From Hyphomicrobiales bacterium (GTDB lineage Bacteria; Pseudomonadota; Alphaproteobacteria; Rhizobiales; Beijerinckiaceae), in the NCBI GenBank assembly GCA_947454055.1, contig CANGIS010000018.1:1-51992 (forward strand): a stretch of DNA of 51,992 nt, in the 5' to 3' direction. How positions within the stretch are numbered: position 1 is the first letter of the stretch; every line of letters begins with the position of its first letter. Under the pieces are notes generated by a model. The model was not told the DNA's origin, did not search any database, and worked only from the letters and a program-made list of their open reading frames with translations. This document shows, one piece after another, positions 1-8,823 of the stretch. The translations under genes and the position numbers were made by a program.

Positions 1-624
1 CTCGGCCTCCAATATGGCGTGCCGTTGGAAGAATATGTCGAAGCCTTCACCTTCACCCGCTTTGAACCTGCGGGCTTTGTGCAGGGCAATGACGCGATCA
101 AGAGTGCGACTTCCGTTCTCGATTACGTCTTCCGCGAATTGGCCATCTCCTATCTCGGCCGCTCCGATCTCGCCCATGTTTCGCCAGAAACGCTGGGCAA
201 TGATCTCGGCAAGGGCGAGAACGAGAGCAAGGCGCCGGCAGGCTTCATCCCGAGCCAGGTCTCGCGCGGTCTTGTCCGCTCGAAGGCTGATCGGTTTGCG
301 GTGATGCAGGGCGGCAACACCACCACCATGTCGGCCCCGCAATCGATTGGTGCCAATGCGCTGAAAAGCGAGTTGGAGCAGCAATTGGGCGTGGTCCAGC
401 AAACGCTGACAGTAGGCGAAGCCGAACTGGCCTCCCTCCCCTTCGCATCCGCCGGCACAAACGCCGGATCGGCGAAGCAAGGCGGCGGCATGGACAAGCG
501 CGCGGAAGCCAAGATGAAGGGCTATGTCGGCGAAAGCTGCCCAGAATGCGCCAACTTCACGCTGGTGCGCAACGGGACGTGCTTGAAGTGCGATACATGC
601 GGCAGCACCACGGGTTGCAGCTGA
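1..624 (+). CDS. nrdJ: Class II (adenosylcobalamin-dependent) ribonucleotide reductase, 3' end
   Basis: This is the last 207 residues of vitamin B12-dependent ribonucleotide reductase, which makes deoxyribonucleotides for DNA synthesis in the cytoplasm without needing oxygen. The reading frame is open from the first base, so the gene starts outside the window. The visible part begins with the conserved end of the barrel domain ([18 protein letters not shown], then the [12 protein letters not shown] segment). It continues through a low-complexity linker and ends in a cysteine-rich tail with CPEC, CLKCDTC and a last GCS. Such tails in NrdJ are known to carry the cysteine pair that re-reduces the active site. 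A rho-independent terminator follows 26 bases after the stop. Family assignment is firm. The N-terminal catalytic part and any cobalamin riboswitch cannot be judged from here. Confidence 0.93.
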   Translation, partial: LGLQYGVPLEEYVEAFTFTRFEPAGFVQGNDAIKSATSVLDYVFRELAISYLGRSDLAHVSPETLGNDLGKGENESKAPAGFIPSQVSRGLVRSKADRFAVMQGGNTTTMSAPQSIGANALKSELEQQLGVVQQTLTVGEAELASLPFASAGTNAGSAKQGGGMDKRAEAKMKGYVGESCPECANFTLVRNGTCLKCDTCGSTTGCS

Positions 625-647
625 GCGATCAGCGAAGCGCTTAAAAT

Positions 648-681
648 GCAAAATGGCCGGGTAACCCCCGGCCATTTTTTT
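648..681 (+). terminator. Rho-independent terminator of nrdJ
   Basis: AATGGCCGGG, a short loop, then CCCGGCCATT followed by a run of seven T. It lies directly after the nrdJ stop and is the expected end of that transcript. Confidence 0.85.
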
Positions 682-700
682 ATCCACCCGCGATCAATAT

Positions 701-944
701 CCGTCATTGCGAGGTGAGGAGCGGTTCGCGAAGCGACCTTACGCCGTCATTGCGAGGCGCGTAGCGCTTCTTGAAGCGACCTCATGCCGTCATTGCGAGC
801 GAACGCGAAGCAAGCCAGATGATGGTAGCCGTTTTGCTGCACCTTTGCGGTTCTAAACCCGTTATTTTTAAACCGAGAAGCGGCAAAATCTCACTCCGCC
901 AACACCCATCAGCTAGGTTGTTTCGCGTTCGCTCGCAATGACGG
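701..944. repeat. Cluster of dispersed palindromic repeats (four units)
   Basis: The gap of about 375 bases between nrdJ and rnr holds no credible gene. It contains three direct units beginning CCGTCATTGCGAG (701-738, 744-781, 786-825) and one inverted unit at 921-944 (CGCGTTCGCTCGCAATGACGG on the plus strand, ending at 944). The third and fourth units face each other. Related units recur at 43626-43665, 43714-43743 and, degraded, at 46559-46593. The units resemble the short GTCATTGCGAGCGAACGC-type intergenic repeats seen in several alphaproteobacterial genomes, and I infer non-autonomous (MITE- or REP-like) elements. No transposase is present. Confidence 0.75.
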
Positions 945-999
945 TTAAATTGTTAACCCAGCCCTTCCCTTCCTCCCGCCGCCATGCCACATAAGCCCC

Positions 1000-3381
1000 A
1001 TGGCCAAGGACCCGTATGAGATGCAAGGGGCAGCAAGCCTGCCGACGCGTGAAGAGATTCTGGCCTATTTGAAGGGCGAGACTGAGGCTACATATGCGCG
1101 CGGTGGCGCGGGTAAAATGAAGCCGCGGCCCGCCAAAATCGGCAAGCGTGAAATTGCAAAAGCCTTTAACATCAAAGGCGAAGCACGGATTGCTCTCAAA
1201 GCTCTGCTGAAAGAATTGGAGTCTGAGGGCGAAGTCGCCAAGCGCGGCAAGGTGCTGCATCGCCCCGGTCTGCTGCCGCCCATGACGCTGTGCGACATTT
1301 TGAGCCGCGACCGCGATGGTGATCTGGTCGCCGTTCCCGTCGAATGGGACGAGGAAGCGCATGGCAAGGCGCCGCGCATTCATGTGCATCTTGGCCGCAA
1401 AGCGCGGCCCGGCCAGCCTGCTCCGGGCGTCGGTGATCGGGTGCTGATGCGCATTGATGCAACCGAGGGCGAGAAAGGGCCGCGCTATTCGGGGCGGCCG
1501 GTCAAAATTCTCGAAAAGCACAAGGCGCAGGCAATCGGCCAGTTCCGCTCCTCGCCCCAAGGCGGCGGGCGGGTGTTGCCGGTCGATAAAAAATCGCTTG
1601 GCCGCGAAATCATGGTGCCACCGGGCGAGGAAGGCGGCGCGGAGGATGGCGATCTGGTTGCCGTGGCGCTGCACCGCAAAAACCGCCTAGGCCTCGTTGA
1701 AGGCCGCGTGACCGAGCGCATGGGGTCGATCAAAAGCGAGAAGGCCATCAGCCTGATTGCCATTCACACCCACGGCATCCCCAACCTCTTCCCCGCCACC
1801 GCCTTGGCTGAGTCGGAAGCCGCCAAGCCTGCAACCCTCGCGGGCCCCGGCAGGCGCGAGGATTGGCGGCATTTGCCACTGGTCACGATTGATCCGGCGG
1901 ACGCCAAGGACCATGACGACGCGGTGCACGCTACCCCTGATCCGGACCCGAAAAACATAGGCGGCCATATTGTTACTGTCGCCATTGCCGATGTAGCAGC
2001 CTATGTGCGCGAAGGCTCGGCGATGGACCGGGAGGCGCGGCTACGCGGCAACTCCGTCTATTTCCCCGATCGCGTGGTGCCGATGCTGCCCGAGCGGATC
2101 TCGAACAATCTCTGCTCCCTCAGGCCCGACGAGGACCGCGCGGCCTTGGCCGTCCGCATGGTGCTGGGGGCCGATGGTCGCAAAAAGAGCCACAGCTTCC
2201 ACCGCGTGCTGATGCGCTCAGCCGCCAAGCTCGCTTATGAAGAGGCGCAGCGCATCATCGATGCGGAAGATCGCGCCCATCCAGCCTTTGGCGGCTTGGC
2301 CGATCTGTGGACCGCGTGGAACGTAGCCGCCCAAGAGCGCGACGAGCGCTCGCCTTTGGCGTTGGATTTGCCCGAGCGCAAGCTGAAGCTGAAAGAGGAC
2401 GGCAGTATCGACCGCATCATCGTGCCGCCTCGGTTGGAAGCCCACCGGCTGATCGAAGATTTTATGATTTTGGCCAATGTGGCCGCCGCCGAGCATCTTG
2501 AAAAAGCGCGCATACCCCTCATCTATCGGGTGCATGACGAGCCGAGCCGCGAAAAAATAGTCAATCTCAACCTTGTACTAGGCGAACTCGGGTTTAAACT
2601 ACCTCAGACGGGCGCTGTATTACCTCAAACCTTCAACCAACTCCTCCATAAATTCGCAGGAACCGAGCACCAGATTTTCATCAATGATATCGTGCTCAGA
2701 AGTCAGGCGCAGGCGGAGTATAATGTCGAAAATTACGGACATTTCGGCCTGAATTTACGCAAATACGCCCATTTTACCTCGCCAATCCGGCGCTATGCCG
2801 ACCTCATCGTGCACCGCGCTCTGATCCGCTCCGAGGCCTTCGGCGAGGATGGGTTGTCGGACACGATCGCCCCGCAACTCCTTGAAATCGCTTCAGAAAT
2901 TTCCGTTTCCGAGCGCCGCGCCATGGCCGCCGAGCGCGAAACCATCGACCGTTTGATCGCTTTCTACCTAAGCGAGAAAATCGGCGACATTTTTGAAGGC
3001 CGAATTGCGGGTGTCACAAGGTCCGGACTCTTTGTAAAGCTTCACGAATCCGGCGCGGATGGCTTCGTTCCCGCCTCCACGATCGGCGCCGACTATTACC
3101 GGTTCGAGGAAAGCCTGCACGCTCTGGTTGGTAACCGGACCGGCGAAACCTACCGCCTGGGCGACCCCGTTTCCGTCCGCTTGGTAGAGGCAGCACCTGT
3201 TGCCGGCGCCCTCCGGTTCGAACTCTTAAGTGACGGAAAAAAAAGCAAAAATTCCAACGTTGGCCGCAAGAAAAAACAGGGACCGGGCAAATCCGGTCAC
3301 CGCTTCGCCGCGAAAAATAGCCATGGACCATCCTCATCCTCCTCCCATCCATCCTCCAGTGCAAGACGCCGCCCAAGATGA
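1000..3381 (+). CDS. rnr: Ribonuclease R
   Basis: This 793-residue protein is a processive 3'-to-5' exoribonuclease that degrades structured RNA and helps in rRNA, tRNA and tmRNA-tagged mRNA turnover. The N-terminal part (about 1-90) has the winged-helix-like start (LPTREEILAYL) and cold-shock domains follow. The RNB catalytic domain covers about 285-610, with the metal-binding aspartates in DPADAKDHDDAV (D298, D304, D306, D307). An S1 domain spans about 655-735, and a lysine- and serine-rich tail ends the protein, as is usual for RNase R. Length fits the family. No clear Shine-Dalgarno sequence precedes the chosen ATG; it was chosen because homologues begin at about this distance from the PTREEIL motif. 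The stop overlaps the next start (ATGA), so rnr, the DUF983 gene and the NUDIX gene are probably one operon. Confidence 0.95.
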   Translation: MAKDPYEMQGAASLPTREEILAYLKGETEATYARGGAGKMKPRPAKIGKREIAKAFNIKGEARIALKALLKELESEGEVAKRGKVLHRPGLLPPMTLCDILSRDRDGDLVAVPVEWDEEAHGKAPRIHVHLGRKARPGQPAPGVGDRVLMRIDATEGEKGPRYSGRPVKILEKHKAQAIGQFRSSPQGGGRVLPVDKKSLGREIMVPPGEEGGAEDGDLVAVALHRKNRLGLVEGRVTERMGSIKSEKAISLIAIHTHGIPNLFPATALAESEAAKPATLAGPGRREDWRHLPLVTIDPADAKDHDDAVHATPDPDPKNIGGHIVTVAIADVAAYVREGSAMDREARLRGNSVYFPDRVVPMLPERISNNLCSLRPDEDRAALAVRMVLGADGRKKSHSFHRVLMRSAAKLAYEEAQRIIDAEDRAHPAFGGLADLWTAWNVAAQERDERSPLALDLPERKLKLKEDGSIDRIIVPPRLEAHRLIEDFMILANVAAAEHLEKARIPLIYRVHDEPSREKIVNLNLVLGELGFKLPQTGAVLPQTFNQLLHKFAGTEHQIFINDIVLRSQAQAEYNVENYGHFGLNLRKYAHFTSPIRRYADLIVHRALIRSEAFGEDGLSDTIAPQLLEIASEISVSERRAMAAERETIDRLIAFYLSEKIGDIFEGRIAGVTRSGLFVKLHESGADGFVPASTIGADYYRFEESLHALVGNRTGETYRLGDPVSVRLVEAAPVAGALRFELLSDGKKSKNSNVGRKKKQGPGKSGHRFAAKNSHGPSSSSSHPSSSARRRPR

Positions 3382-3815
3382 CAGACACCACCATGACCAT
3401 CCGTTCACCACGCTCGATTGGCCTTTCCATCCGTCGTGGCCTGACGGGCCATTGCCCTCATTGTGGAGAGGGAAAAATTTTTGGTAACTATCTCAAAGTG
3501 TTACCGGCTTGCTCACGCTGCGATGAAGACCTCAGTCCGCAACGGGCGGATGATTTACCCGCCTATATTGTGCTTTTCATCGTCGGTCATATCGTCATTG
3601 GCGGCATGATGACGGTCGAAACCTATTGGGAATGGCCTGTGATGTGGCATGTGGTCTTGTGGCCAATTCTGACCTTGGTGTTGTCCTTGGCCTTACTGCC
3701 CCGAATTAAGGGAGCCGTGGTCGGCCTGCAATGGGCCCTTAGAATGCATGGGTTCTCGCACCGGCCTGACGGTGACGAGATGCAACTTTTCATCCCGTCG
3801 GAAACAACACGATGA
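3378..3815 (+). CDS. DUF983 family membrane protein
   Basis: A 145-residue protein of the DUF983 family, whose biochemical function is not established. The N-terminal half carries a zinc-ribbon-like pattern, CPHCGEGKIF followed by CSRCDEDL, so two CxxC pairs about 20 residues apart. Two hydrophobic segments follow (about 60-80 and 90-112), so the protein is probably anchored in the inner membrane with the ribbon in the cytoplasm. It overlaps rnr by four bases and the NUDIX gene by four bases, which implies translational coupling. The rnr-DUF983-NUDIX-rpmG order is common in Alphaproteobacteria. A link to RNA or nucleotide turnover is only inferred from position. Confidence 0.87.
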   Translation: MTDTTMTIRSPRSIGLSIRRGLTGHCPHCGEGKIFGNYLKVLPACSRCDEDLSPQRADDLPAYIVLFIVGHIVIGGMMTVETYWEWPVMWHVVLWPILTLVLSLALLPRIKGAVVGLQWALRMHGFSHRPDGDEMQLFIPSETTR

Positions 3816-4519
3816 TGGCTGCGGCGCAGTCTCCGACGAGAGTAACGCCGCGCGATGCGGCAACACTTATCCTCATAGACTTTAAAGGAAAAATTCCTAA
3901 AATTTTAATGGGACGCCGCCATTCCGGCCATGCGTTTATGCCGGATAAATTTGTCTTCCCCGGCGGTCGCGTGGACCCATCCGATCGTCGGATGAACATT
4001 GCTTCGCCGCTCGACCAGATCGTAGAAGATCGATTGTTATCGCGGGTTTCTCGGCCAAGGTCAATGAAAGCTCGGGCGATGGCCTTGGCAGCCATTCGTG
4101 AGACCTATGAAGAGACAGGGATCATGCTGGGCGAAAAGGGGCTCGGCGCCCCGCCTCCCGTCCTAGAGACGCCTTGGGAGAGCTTTACCAAGCAGAAAAT
4201 ATGGCCGTCGCTCGACCAACTTCACTTCGTTGCGCGCGCAATTACCCCGTCGAGGCACGCAAAGCGCTTTGATACGCGGTTCTTTCTCGCTGATGCGACC
4301 CATATCGCCCATATTGAAGACGGCATGGTAGGGGCGGACGCAGAATTAACCGAAACCGTCTGGATACCGTTGACCAGCGCCAAGAGCCTTGATCTCCCCT
4401 CGATAACGGCTCTTGTGCTGGATGAGGTAATCGAACGTCTTAATGGCGGCTTGAGACCGTTTCTGCCGATCCCCTTCTTTCATGAAGTCCGCGGGCACTT
4501 TGTCCGCGAGACCCTTTGA
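3812..4519 (+). CDS. NUDIX hydrolase
   Basis: A 235-residue NUDIX-fold hydrolase expected to cleave a nucleoside diphosphate linked to another group. The substrate is not predictable from sequence alone. The start of the fold is at TLILIDFKGKIPKILMGRRH, with FPGGRVDP next. The catalytic box core is RETYEETGIMLG, so the RExxEExG helix that binds metal is present. A segment of about 35 residues separates GGRVD from the helix. This is longer than in the simplest NUDIX enzymes and resembles the NUDT19/CoA-pyrophosphatase side of the superfamily. It overlaps the DUF983 gene by four bases and ends a three-gene operon with rnr. No terminator is obvious after it. Confidence 0.88.
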   Translation: MMAAAQSPTRVTPRDAATLILIDFKGKIPKILMGRRHSGHAFMPDKFVFPGGRVDPSDRRMNIASPLDQIVEDRLLSRVSRPRSMKARAMALAAIRETYEETGIMLGEKGLGAPPPVLETPWESFTKQKIWPSLDQLHFVARAITPSRHAKRFDTRFFLADATHIAHIEDGMVGADAELTETVWIPLTSAKSLDLPSITALVLDEVIERLNGGLRPFLPIPFFHEVRGHFVRETL

Positions 4520-4629
4520 GAATCGTTTTTTACTCCAGAAGAAAGCCATATTTGGCTTCGTAGGATCTTCAGCGCTTCAGTCGAGATTCAGGCCCTGCCA
4601 ACCCTCCTGCACGCTCAAAAACCTGATTG

Positions 4630-4657
4630 TTGACAAAAGGCACGGGATCGCTAGGGT
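4630..4657 (+). promoter_or_regulatory. Promoter of rpmG
   Basis: TTGACA at 4630-4635, a 16-base spacer, then TAGGGT at 4652-4657, about 90 bases before the rpmG ATG. The perfect -35 box and weaker, GC-rich -10 box are typical of strong alphaproteobacterial housekeeping promoters. No gene lies in the 224 bases between the NUDIX gene and rpmG. Confidence 0.6.
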
Positions 4658-4743
4658 GCGCCGCGAATGGGCTTGTTAAGATTGGGCCTTAGGAATTCCG
4701 CCGCGGCGTTGTCGTCGGCTTCGTTTATCAGAGGATTATCGCC

Positions 4744-4911
4744 ATGGCTAAGGCAACCACGATCAAGGTAAAGCTGCTTTCGACCGCAGACACGGGCTTC
4801 TTCTATGTCACGAAGAAGAATTCGCGCACGATGACGGACAAAATCACCCAGCGCAAATATGATCCCGTTGCGAAAAAGCACGTTGAATTCAAAGAAACCA
4901 AGATCAAGTAA
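4744..4911 (+). CDS. rpmG: 50S ribosomal protein L33
   Basis: This 55-residue protein is bacterial bL33, a small basic protein of the large ribosomal subunit near the E site. The sequence starts [20 protein letters not shown] and ends with [11 protein letters not shown], as expected of the cysteine-free form of L33 found in Proteobacteria. A good ribosome-binding site (GAGGAT) precedes the ATG. The gene has its own promoter upstream and a terminator immediately downstream, so it is probably transcribed alone. Gene order rnr-DUF983-NUDIX-rpmG is conserved in many Alphaproteobacteria, and divK next to rpmG is also usual. Confidence 0.95.
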   Translation: MAKATTIKVKLLSTADTGFFYVTKKNSRTMTDKITQRKYDPVAKKHVEFKETKIK

Positions 4912-4931
4912 GATCTTGCGACTTAAAAGTT

Positions 4932-4961
4932 TAAAAGCCGCCTTTTCTGGCGGCTTTTTTT
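4932..4961 (+). terminator. Rho-independent terminator of rpmG
   Basis: AAAAGCCGCC, loop TTTTCT, then GGCGGCTTTTTTT. It starts about 20 bases after the rpmG stop. The A-run on the left also lets the hairpin serve divK, which converges from the other strand. Confidence 0.88.
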
Positions 4962-4972
4962 ATTGCGTGGGT

Positions 4973-5347
4973 TTATCCATTTGCGCCGACATAAAATTTT
5001 ACAACCTCGATAAATTTTACAATCGAGATCGGCTTTGACAGATAAGCCTCACATCCCTTTGATAAAATACGCTCCTCATCGCCCTTCATCGCAAACGCTG
5101 TCACCGCGACAATCGGGATGTGTTTGAGGGTTTCGTCCGCTTTTAGCCATTGGATTACGACTTCTCCGGAGACTTCGGGGAGTTGGATGTCCATTAAAAT
5201 AAGATCGGGGCGGTGAAGCTTCGCTAATTCTAGTGCTTCGTTGCCGCTGGCTGTTTTTAACGTTGCAAAACCGTGCGCTTCCAACAAATCGTTGAAAAGC
5301 TTCATGTTCAATTCATTGTCTTCTACAATCAATACTGTTTTTGACAT
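4973..5347 (-). CDS. divK: Single-domain response regulator DivK
   Basis: A 124-residue stand-alone receiver domain. In Caulobacter and relatives DivK is phosphorylated by PleC/DivJ-type kinases and controls the CtrA cell-cycle pathway by acting on DivL and CckA. The receiver residues are all present: acidic pair E9/D10, phospho-acceptor D53 (in [13 protein letters not shown]), switch T83 and K105 (YLSKP). Identity to DivK is supported by [22 protein letters not shown], the lack of an output domain and its place beside rpmG. The usual partner pleD is not adjacent here. A different single-domain regulator is possible but less likely. Confidence 0.88.
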   Translation of the reverse strand: MSKTVLIVEDNELNMKLFNDLLEAHGFATLKTASGNEALELAKLHRPDLILMDIQLPEVSGEVVIQWLKADETLKHIPIVAVTAFAMKGDEERILSKGCEAYLSKPISIVKFIEVVKFYVGANG

Positions 5348-5432
5348 TATTTTTCAGGGAGTGACCCCCTGCCTTTTCACAATCGTATGGGGCTTAACGA
5401 TGATGGATATCTATTAAGAAATAGGTCCTGCT

Positions 5433-6299
5433 CTACTTACAGACGGGTTGTGTGGGAAAACTAATACTGACCAGTTTTCCATTTAACTTGAAATCCTTAA
5501 AATCCAGAACCAAGGATTGCGCGACACCGTTTTCAAACAGTTCCTCGAAGACCGAATATTCCGTTTCTCCAGCATCACGAAGCGCTGCGTTGCTAAATCC
5601 GATGGTAACCGGCCAGCGTCTCAGGGCCGCAAAACCCTCCGTCGGCAAAAGCTGATCGAGACCGGCGCTTCCCTTTTGCTCGCCACCAATAACGGCAAAT
5701 GAACTTAAGATCGGTTTAATCTGGTCCGTACCGTCAAATTGCAGAGCGGAAAATACGGGATGTTGGGCACGCGCCTCAGAAATCAAGGCTCTCGTGTAAG
5801 CGACAGGAAATAAAGTGTTTTTTTCCAGCGGAACGTCCGATTGGGTCGGCGAATTGAAGTGTGCGACAACATCATCGCCCGAGCGTCTCGTAAGCCCCGA
5901 AGTCACCTGGACCACAGCGTCCTTGTCCAATTCTTTGGCGAGGAATTGCAAGGAACGCCCATCGGCATCTTCTGTACTTGTGGAATAGTTATCGAGGACA
6001 TGCTGCCCAAATTTGGGGCCGGAAAGCACCAGAACCTGTCTGAAGTTTTGCGTATATCCGGCGCAGGGCGAACCCAACACTTCATAAATCATGCGTCCGC
6101 TGACCGTATCCCAGTCCGAGTTATTGTCCCTTGGCACCAAGGAAAGCTCATAAACGGCCTTGTGAGACAAAATCCCGACGTCGGAAGCGAATGATGCCGA
6201 GCATGATATGCCCGCCCCAGCAAGCCCAAGAACGAGCGATCGGCTTGCAGCCCTCCCTCGAGCGGAGAACCTGCCGAGGATGCCCATGATTTTGCTCAC
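5433..6299 (-). CDS. eipB: Periplasmic cell-envelope integrity protein EipB (DUF1849)
   Basis: A 288-residue exported protein of the DUF1849 family, characterised in Brucella as EipB, a periplasmic beta-spiral protein needed for envelope integrity and beta-lactam resistance. The signal peptide lies at about 15-39 (SRSLVLGLAGAGISCSASFA then S-D). The mature part begins with the family's HKAVYELSL motif and SGRMIYEVLGSPCAGYTQNF. EipB is known to have one conserved disulfide. The matching cysteines here are C79 and C287, the second being next to last in the chain. Start choice is uncertain by four codons, since an in-frame ATG also lies at residue 5. It stands alone, divergent from ridA. Confidence 0.85.
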   Translation of the reverse strand: MSKIMGILGRFSARGRAASRSLVLGLAGAGISCSASFASDVGILSHKAVYELSLVPRDNNSDWDTVSGRMIYEVLGSPCAGYTQNFRQVLVLSGPKFGQHVLDNYSTSTEDADGRSLQFLAKELDKDAVVQVTSGLTRRSGDDVVAHFNSPTQSDVPLEKNTLFPVAYTRALISEARAQHPVFSALQFDGTDQIKPILSSFAVIGGEQKGSAGLDQLLPTEGFAALRRWPVTIGFSNAALRDAGETEYSVFEELFENGVAQSLVLDFKDFKLNGKLVSISFPTQPVCK

Positions 6300-6366
6300 T
6301 TGCAGAACCTGTCCCTTTAAGCCACAAAACGAAAGGCGAAAAATCCAACGTTAGCGGGGCATCACG

Positions 6367-6831
6367 ATGAGTATCGAAAAGCGTTTGACGGATAACGGCA
6401 TTATTTTACCCGAAGCTCCGCGCCCGGTAGCCAATTATATACCCGCAACGCTGGTGGGAAAGCTCTTATTTGTTTCGGGCCAACTCTGTCTGGATCAGGG
6501 CAAACTAAACCCCGACCACATCGGAAAAATCGGCAAGAATGTAACGGTCGAAAATGGTGTAAGTGCCGCCAAATTATGCGCTATCAATATTTTGGCGCAG
6601 GCCAAAGCGGCTTTGGGTGATCTTGAATCGATCAAAAGCTGTGTTCGTCTGGGCGGTTTTATCAATGCAGCCCCTGGCTTTACGGCCCTGCCACCCATCA
6701 TGAATGGGGCATCAGACCTCATGGTTGCCATTCTTGGCGAGGCTGGAAAACATACCAGGACCACCATAGGTGTAGCCGAATTGCCGATGGGCGCTGCTGT
6801 CGAAGTCGAGGCGATTTTCGAGGTTAAATAA
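6367..6831 (+). CDS. RidA/YjgF family protein
   Basis: A 154-residue member of the RidA (YjgF/YER057c/UK114) family. Classical RidA hydrolyses reactive enamine/imine intermediates released by PLP enzymes. The protein keeps the C-terminal signature TRTTIGVAELPMGAAVEVEA, with the catalytic arginine at R131. The chain is longer than true RidA (about 128 residues) and has the spacing of the subgroup near 150 residues, for which the substrate is not known. Its stop shares one base with the ATG of the GDPD gene (TAATG), so the two are translationally coupled. It probably begins the operon RidA-like, GDPD, FemAB-like, HIT. Confidence 0.87.
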   Translation: MSIEKRLTDNGIILPEAPRPVANYIPATLVGKLLFVSGQLCLDQGKLNPDHIGKIGKNVTVENGVSAAKLCAINILAQAKAALGDLESIKSCVRLGGFINAAPGFTALPPIMNGASDLMVAILGEAGKHTRTTIGVAELPMGAAVEVEAIFEVK

Positions 6832-7577
6832 TGGCCACTCCCGCTTGGCTAACCGCACGCCCGATCGCTCACCGCGGGTTGCATGACCGCCGTCAAAATT
6901 TGATTGAAAATACCGTTGGTGCGGCAAAAGCAGCCATACTTCAGAATTTTGCTATCGAATGCGACGTTCAATTAACGGCGGATGGAGAGGTTATCGTCTT
7001 TCATGACGATGAGCTTGATCGCCTAACGACCTCCCAAGGCGCCGTTAAGAAGCGAACTCTGGCCGAGATCAAGGCGCTGACGCTCAAAAATACGGATGAA
7101 AAAATACCGACCTTGGGCGAGTTTTTGGCGAATATTTCGGGACAAACACCGCTGATTTGCGAAATCAAGAGCAGTTTTGACGCCAATCCGGTACCGGCCG
7201 ATCGCTGCTGTGCTATTTTGCAGTCATATGATGGACCCGTTGCCATCAAGTCCTTTGATCCCTTTGTCGTGGCCAATATTCGCGTGCTCGCGCCGGAACG
7301 GCCACGCGGTTTTATCGGAGAAAGCCGGTATGATGATCCAGAATGGGATTTTCTGACAGCGCCCGAAAAGCAAGCGCTCATCAGCTTAAATCACTTGGTT
7401 GATACAAATCCTGATTTCTTGTCATGGTATTGTAAAGATCTCGAGCAAACGGGTCCTTGTTTAGGCCGCTCTGTCGTAGGTCTTCCGCTCATGACATGGA
7501 CCGTCCGGAATAAAGAAGAAATGCTGCACGCCTACAAATTTGCAGATCAAATTGTATTTGAAAATTTCATTCCATAG
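6831..7577 (+). CDS. Glycerophosphodiester phosphodiesterase family protein
   Basis: A 248-residue GDPD-family TIM-barrel phosphodiesterase, similar to cytoplasmic UgpQ, which splits glycerophosphodiesters into glycerol 3-phosphate and an alcohol. The active-site residues are visible in order: HRG at 14-16, EN at 26-27, ECD at 43-45 (two metal ligands) and HDD at 58-60. CEIKS gives the later conserved acidic residue. There is no signal peptide, so it acts in the cytoplasm. It is coupled to the RidA-like gene by a one-base overlap and lies 30 bases before the FemAB-like gene. The substrate is not fixed, since several GDPD proteins act on phospholipid headgroups other than glycerol. Confidence 0.9.
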   Translation: MATPAWLTARPIAHRGLHDRRQNLIENTVGAAKAAILQNFAIECDVQLTADGEVIVFHDDELDRLTTSQGAVKKRTLAEIKALTLKNTDEKIPTLGEFLANISGQTPLICEIKSSFDANPVPADRCCAILQSYDGPVAIKSFDPFVVANIRVLAPERPRGFIGESRYDDPEWDFLTAPEKQALISLNHLVDTNPDFLSWYCKDLEQTGPCLGRSVVGLPLMTWTVRNKEEMLHAYKFADQIVFENFIP

Positions 7578-7607
7578 ATTTAACCGAGGTTAGAATTTAA
7601 TATCTCA

Positions 7608-8795
7608 ATGACCAATACGCTCTCAATATCAAGATCAATAAAAAATGTGATTTCAGAGCAGTGGAATGAGTGTGCTCGTCCTAAAGATCATGACGTTAAG
7701 CAAATCATCAATCCCTTTATTGGCTACGAATTTCTAAGTGCACTCGAGGATTCAGGATCGGCGACCCAAGCTTCCGGCTGGGCCGGGGCGCATTTATTGC
7801 TTGAAAATGACCAAAATGAACTTTTGGCAGCCTGCCCGGCCTATCTGAAGTCCAATTCGATGGGTGAATATGTATTCGACCACGGCTGGGCTGATGCCTA
7901 TTCACGAGCGGGCGGCGAATACTATCCGAAACTACAGATCTCGGTGCCCTTTACCCCCGCGACTGCGCCCAAATTACTCACCAAAGACACCGCCGATGCG
8001 ATGGAGCTCAAGCGAACGCTTATCTCAGCGATCCCTGCCCTGTGCCAGAAATTAGGGGCATCATCCGCACACGCAACGTTTTTAACAGAATTGGATCGTC
8101 AGCTTTTTTTAGAGGCAGGCTTTCTTGAACGTAATGATAAACAATATCATTGGTTTAACGAAAATTACGCGACGTTCGACGATTTCCTTGCGGCGCTCTC
8201 ATCCCGCAAAAGAAAACTCATCCGCCGGGAACGTAAAGACGCGCTTGCCAATGATATTGTGATCGAACGTCTGACAGGTGCTGATCTAAAGCCCGAACAT
8301 ATGGAAGCTTTCTATACGTTCTATATGGACACGGGTGCCCGTAAATGGGGCTCGCCCTACCTTACCCGTTCGTTCTTTTTCATGATTATGGAATCCATGC
8401 CCGATCAAATTCTATTGATCATGGCTAAAAGGGCCGGAAAATACATTGCCGGCGCCATCAATTTTATTGACGGAAACGTTCTTTATGGCCGCAACTGGGG
8501 ATGTATCGAGAACCATCCTTTCTTGCATTTCGAGGTTTGTTACTATCAGGCCATCGACTTTGCCATTCAAAATAGCCTGCAACGCGTCGAAGCAGGCGCC
8601 CAAGGCGAGCATAAGCTGGCGCGCGGATACCGTCCTGTCACGACCTACTCGGCCCATTATATAGCTGACCCGGGCTTTAGACAGGCTGTCGCCAACTATT
8701 TGGAAGAAGAACGAAACTACATTTCCGAATTACAAGAAACCCTATCCGAACATATGCCCTTCAGACGTGGGGAACGATCGGATCACGAAGAATAG
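7608..8795 (+). CDS. FemAB-like GNAT N-acyltransferase (PF04339, COG3146)
   Basis: A 395-residue cytoplasmic protein of the family once called DUF482 and now often named peptidoglycan biosynthesis protein or FemAB-like GNAT acyltransferase. It has the two-lobed acyltransferase layout. The N lobe contains PFIGYEFLSALEDSGSA, which matches the PF..F..L..S.S family start. The middle has RKRKLIRRERK, and the C lobe holds the strongly conserved LYGRNWGC and a VEAGAQGEHKLARGY segment. The name is by resemblance to Fem peptidyltransferases; the substrate is unproven. It lies between GDPD and HIT genes, an order recurrent in Alphaproteobacteria. Local DNA is noticeably more A+T-rich than in the clpA or pcc genes. 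Confidence 0.85.
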   Translation: MTNTLSISRSIKNVISEQWNECARPKDHDVKQIINPFIGYEFLSALEDSGSATQASGWAGAHLLLENDQNELLAACPAYLKSNSMGEYVFDHGWADAYSRAGGEYYPKLQISVPFTPATAPKLLTKDTADAMELKRTLISAIPALCQKLGASSAHATFLTELDRQLFLEAGFLERNDKQYHWFNENYATFDDFLAALSSRKRKLIRRERKDALANDIVIERLTGADLKPEHMEAFYTFYMDTGARKWGSPYLTRSFFFMIMESMPDQILLIMAKRAGKYIAGAINFIDGNVLYGRNWGCIENHPFLHFEVCYYQAIDFAIQNSLQRVEAGAQGEHKLARGYRPVTTYSAHYIADPGFRQAVANYLEEERNYISELQETLSEHMPFRRGERSDHEE

Positions 8796-8823
8796 AACTT
8801 CAAACTAAAAGGATAAAATCGCT

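Noticed and set aside
701-944. CRISPR-like array between nrdJ and rnr
   Set aside because: Repeat units are unequal, spacers differ in size, one unit is inverted, and no cas genes are present; copies occur elsewhere singly.
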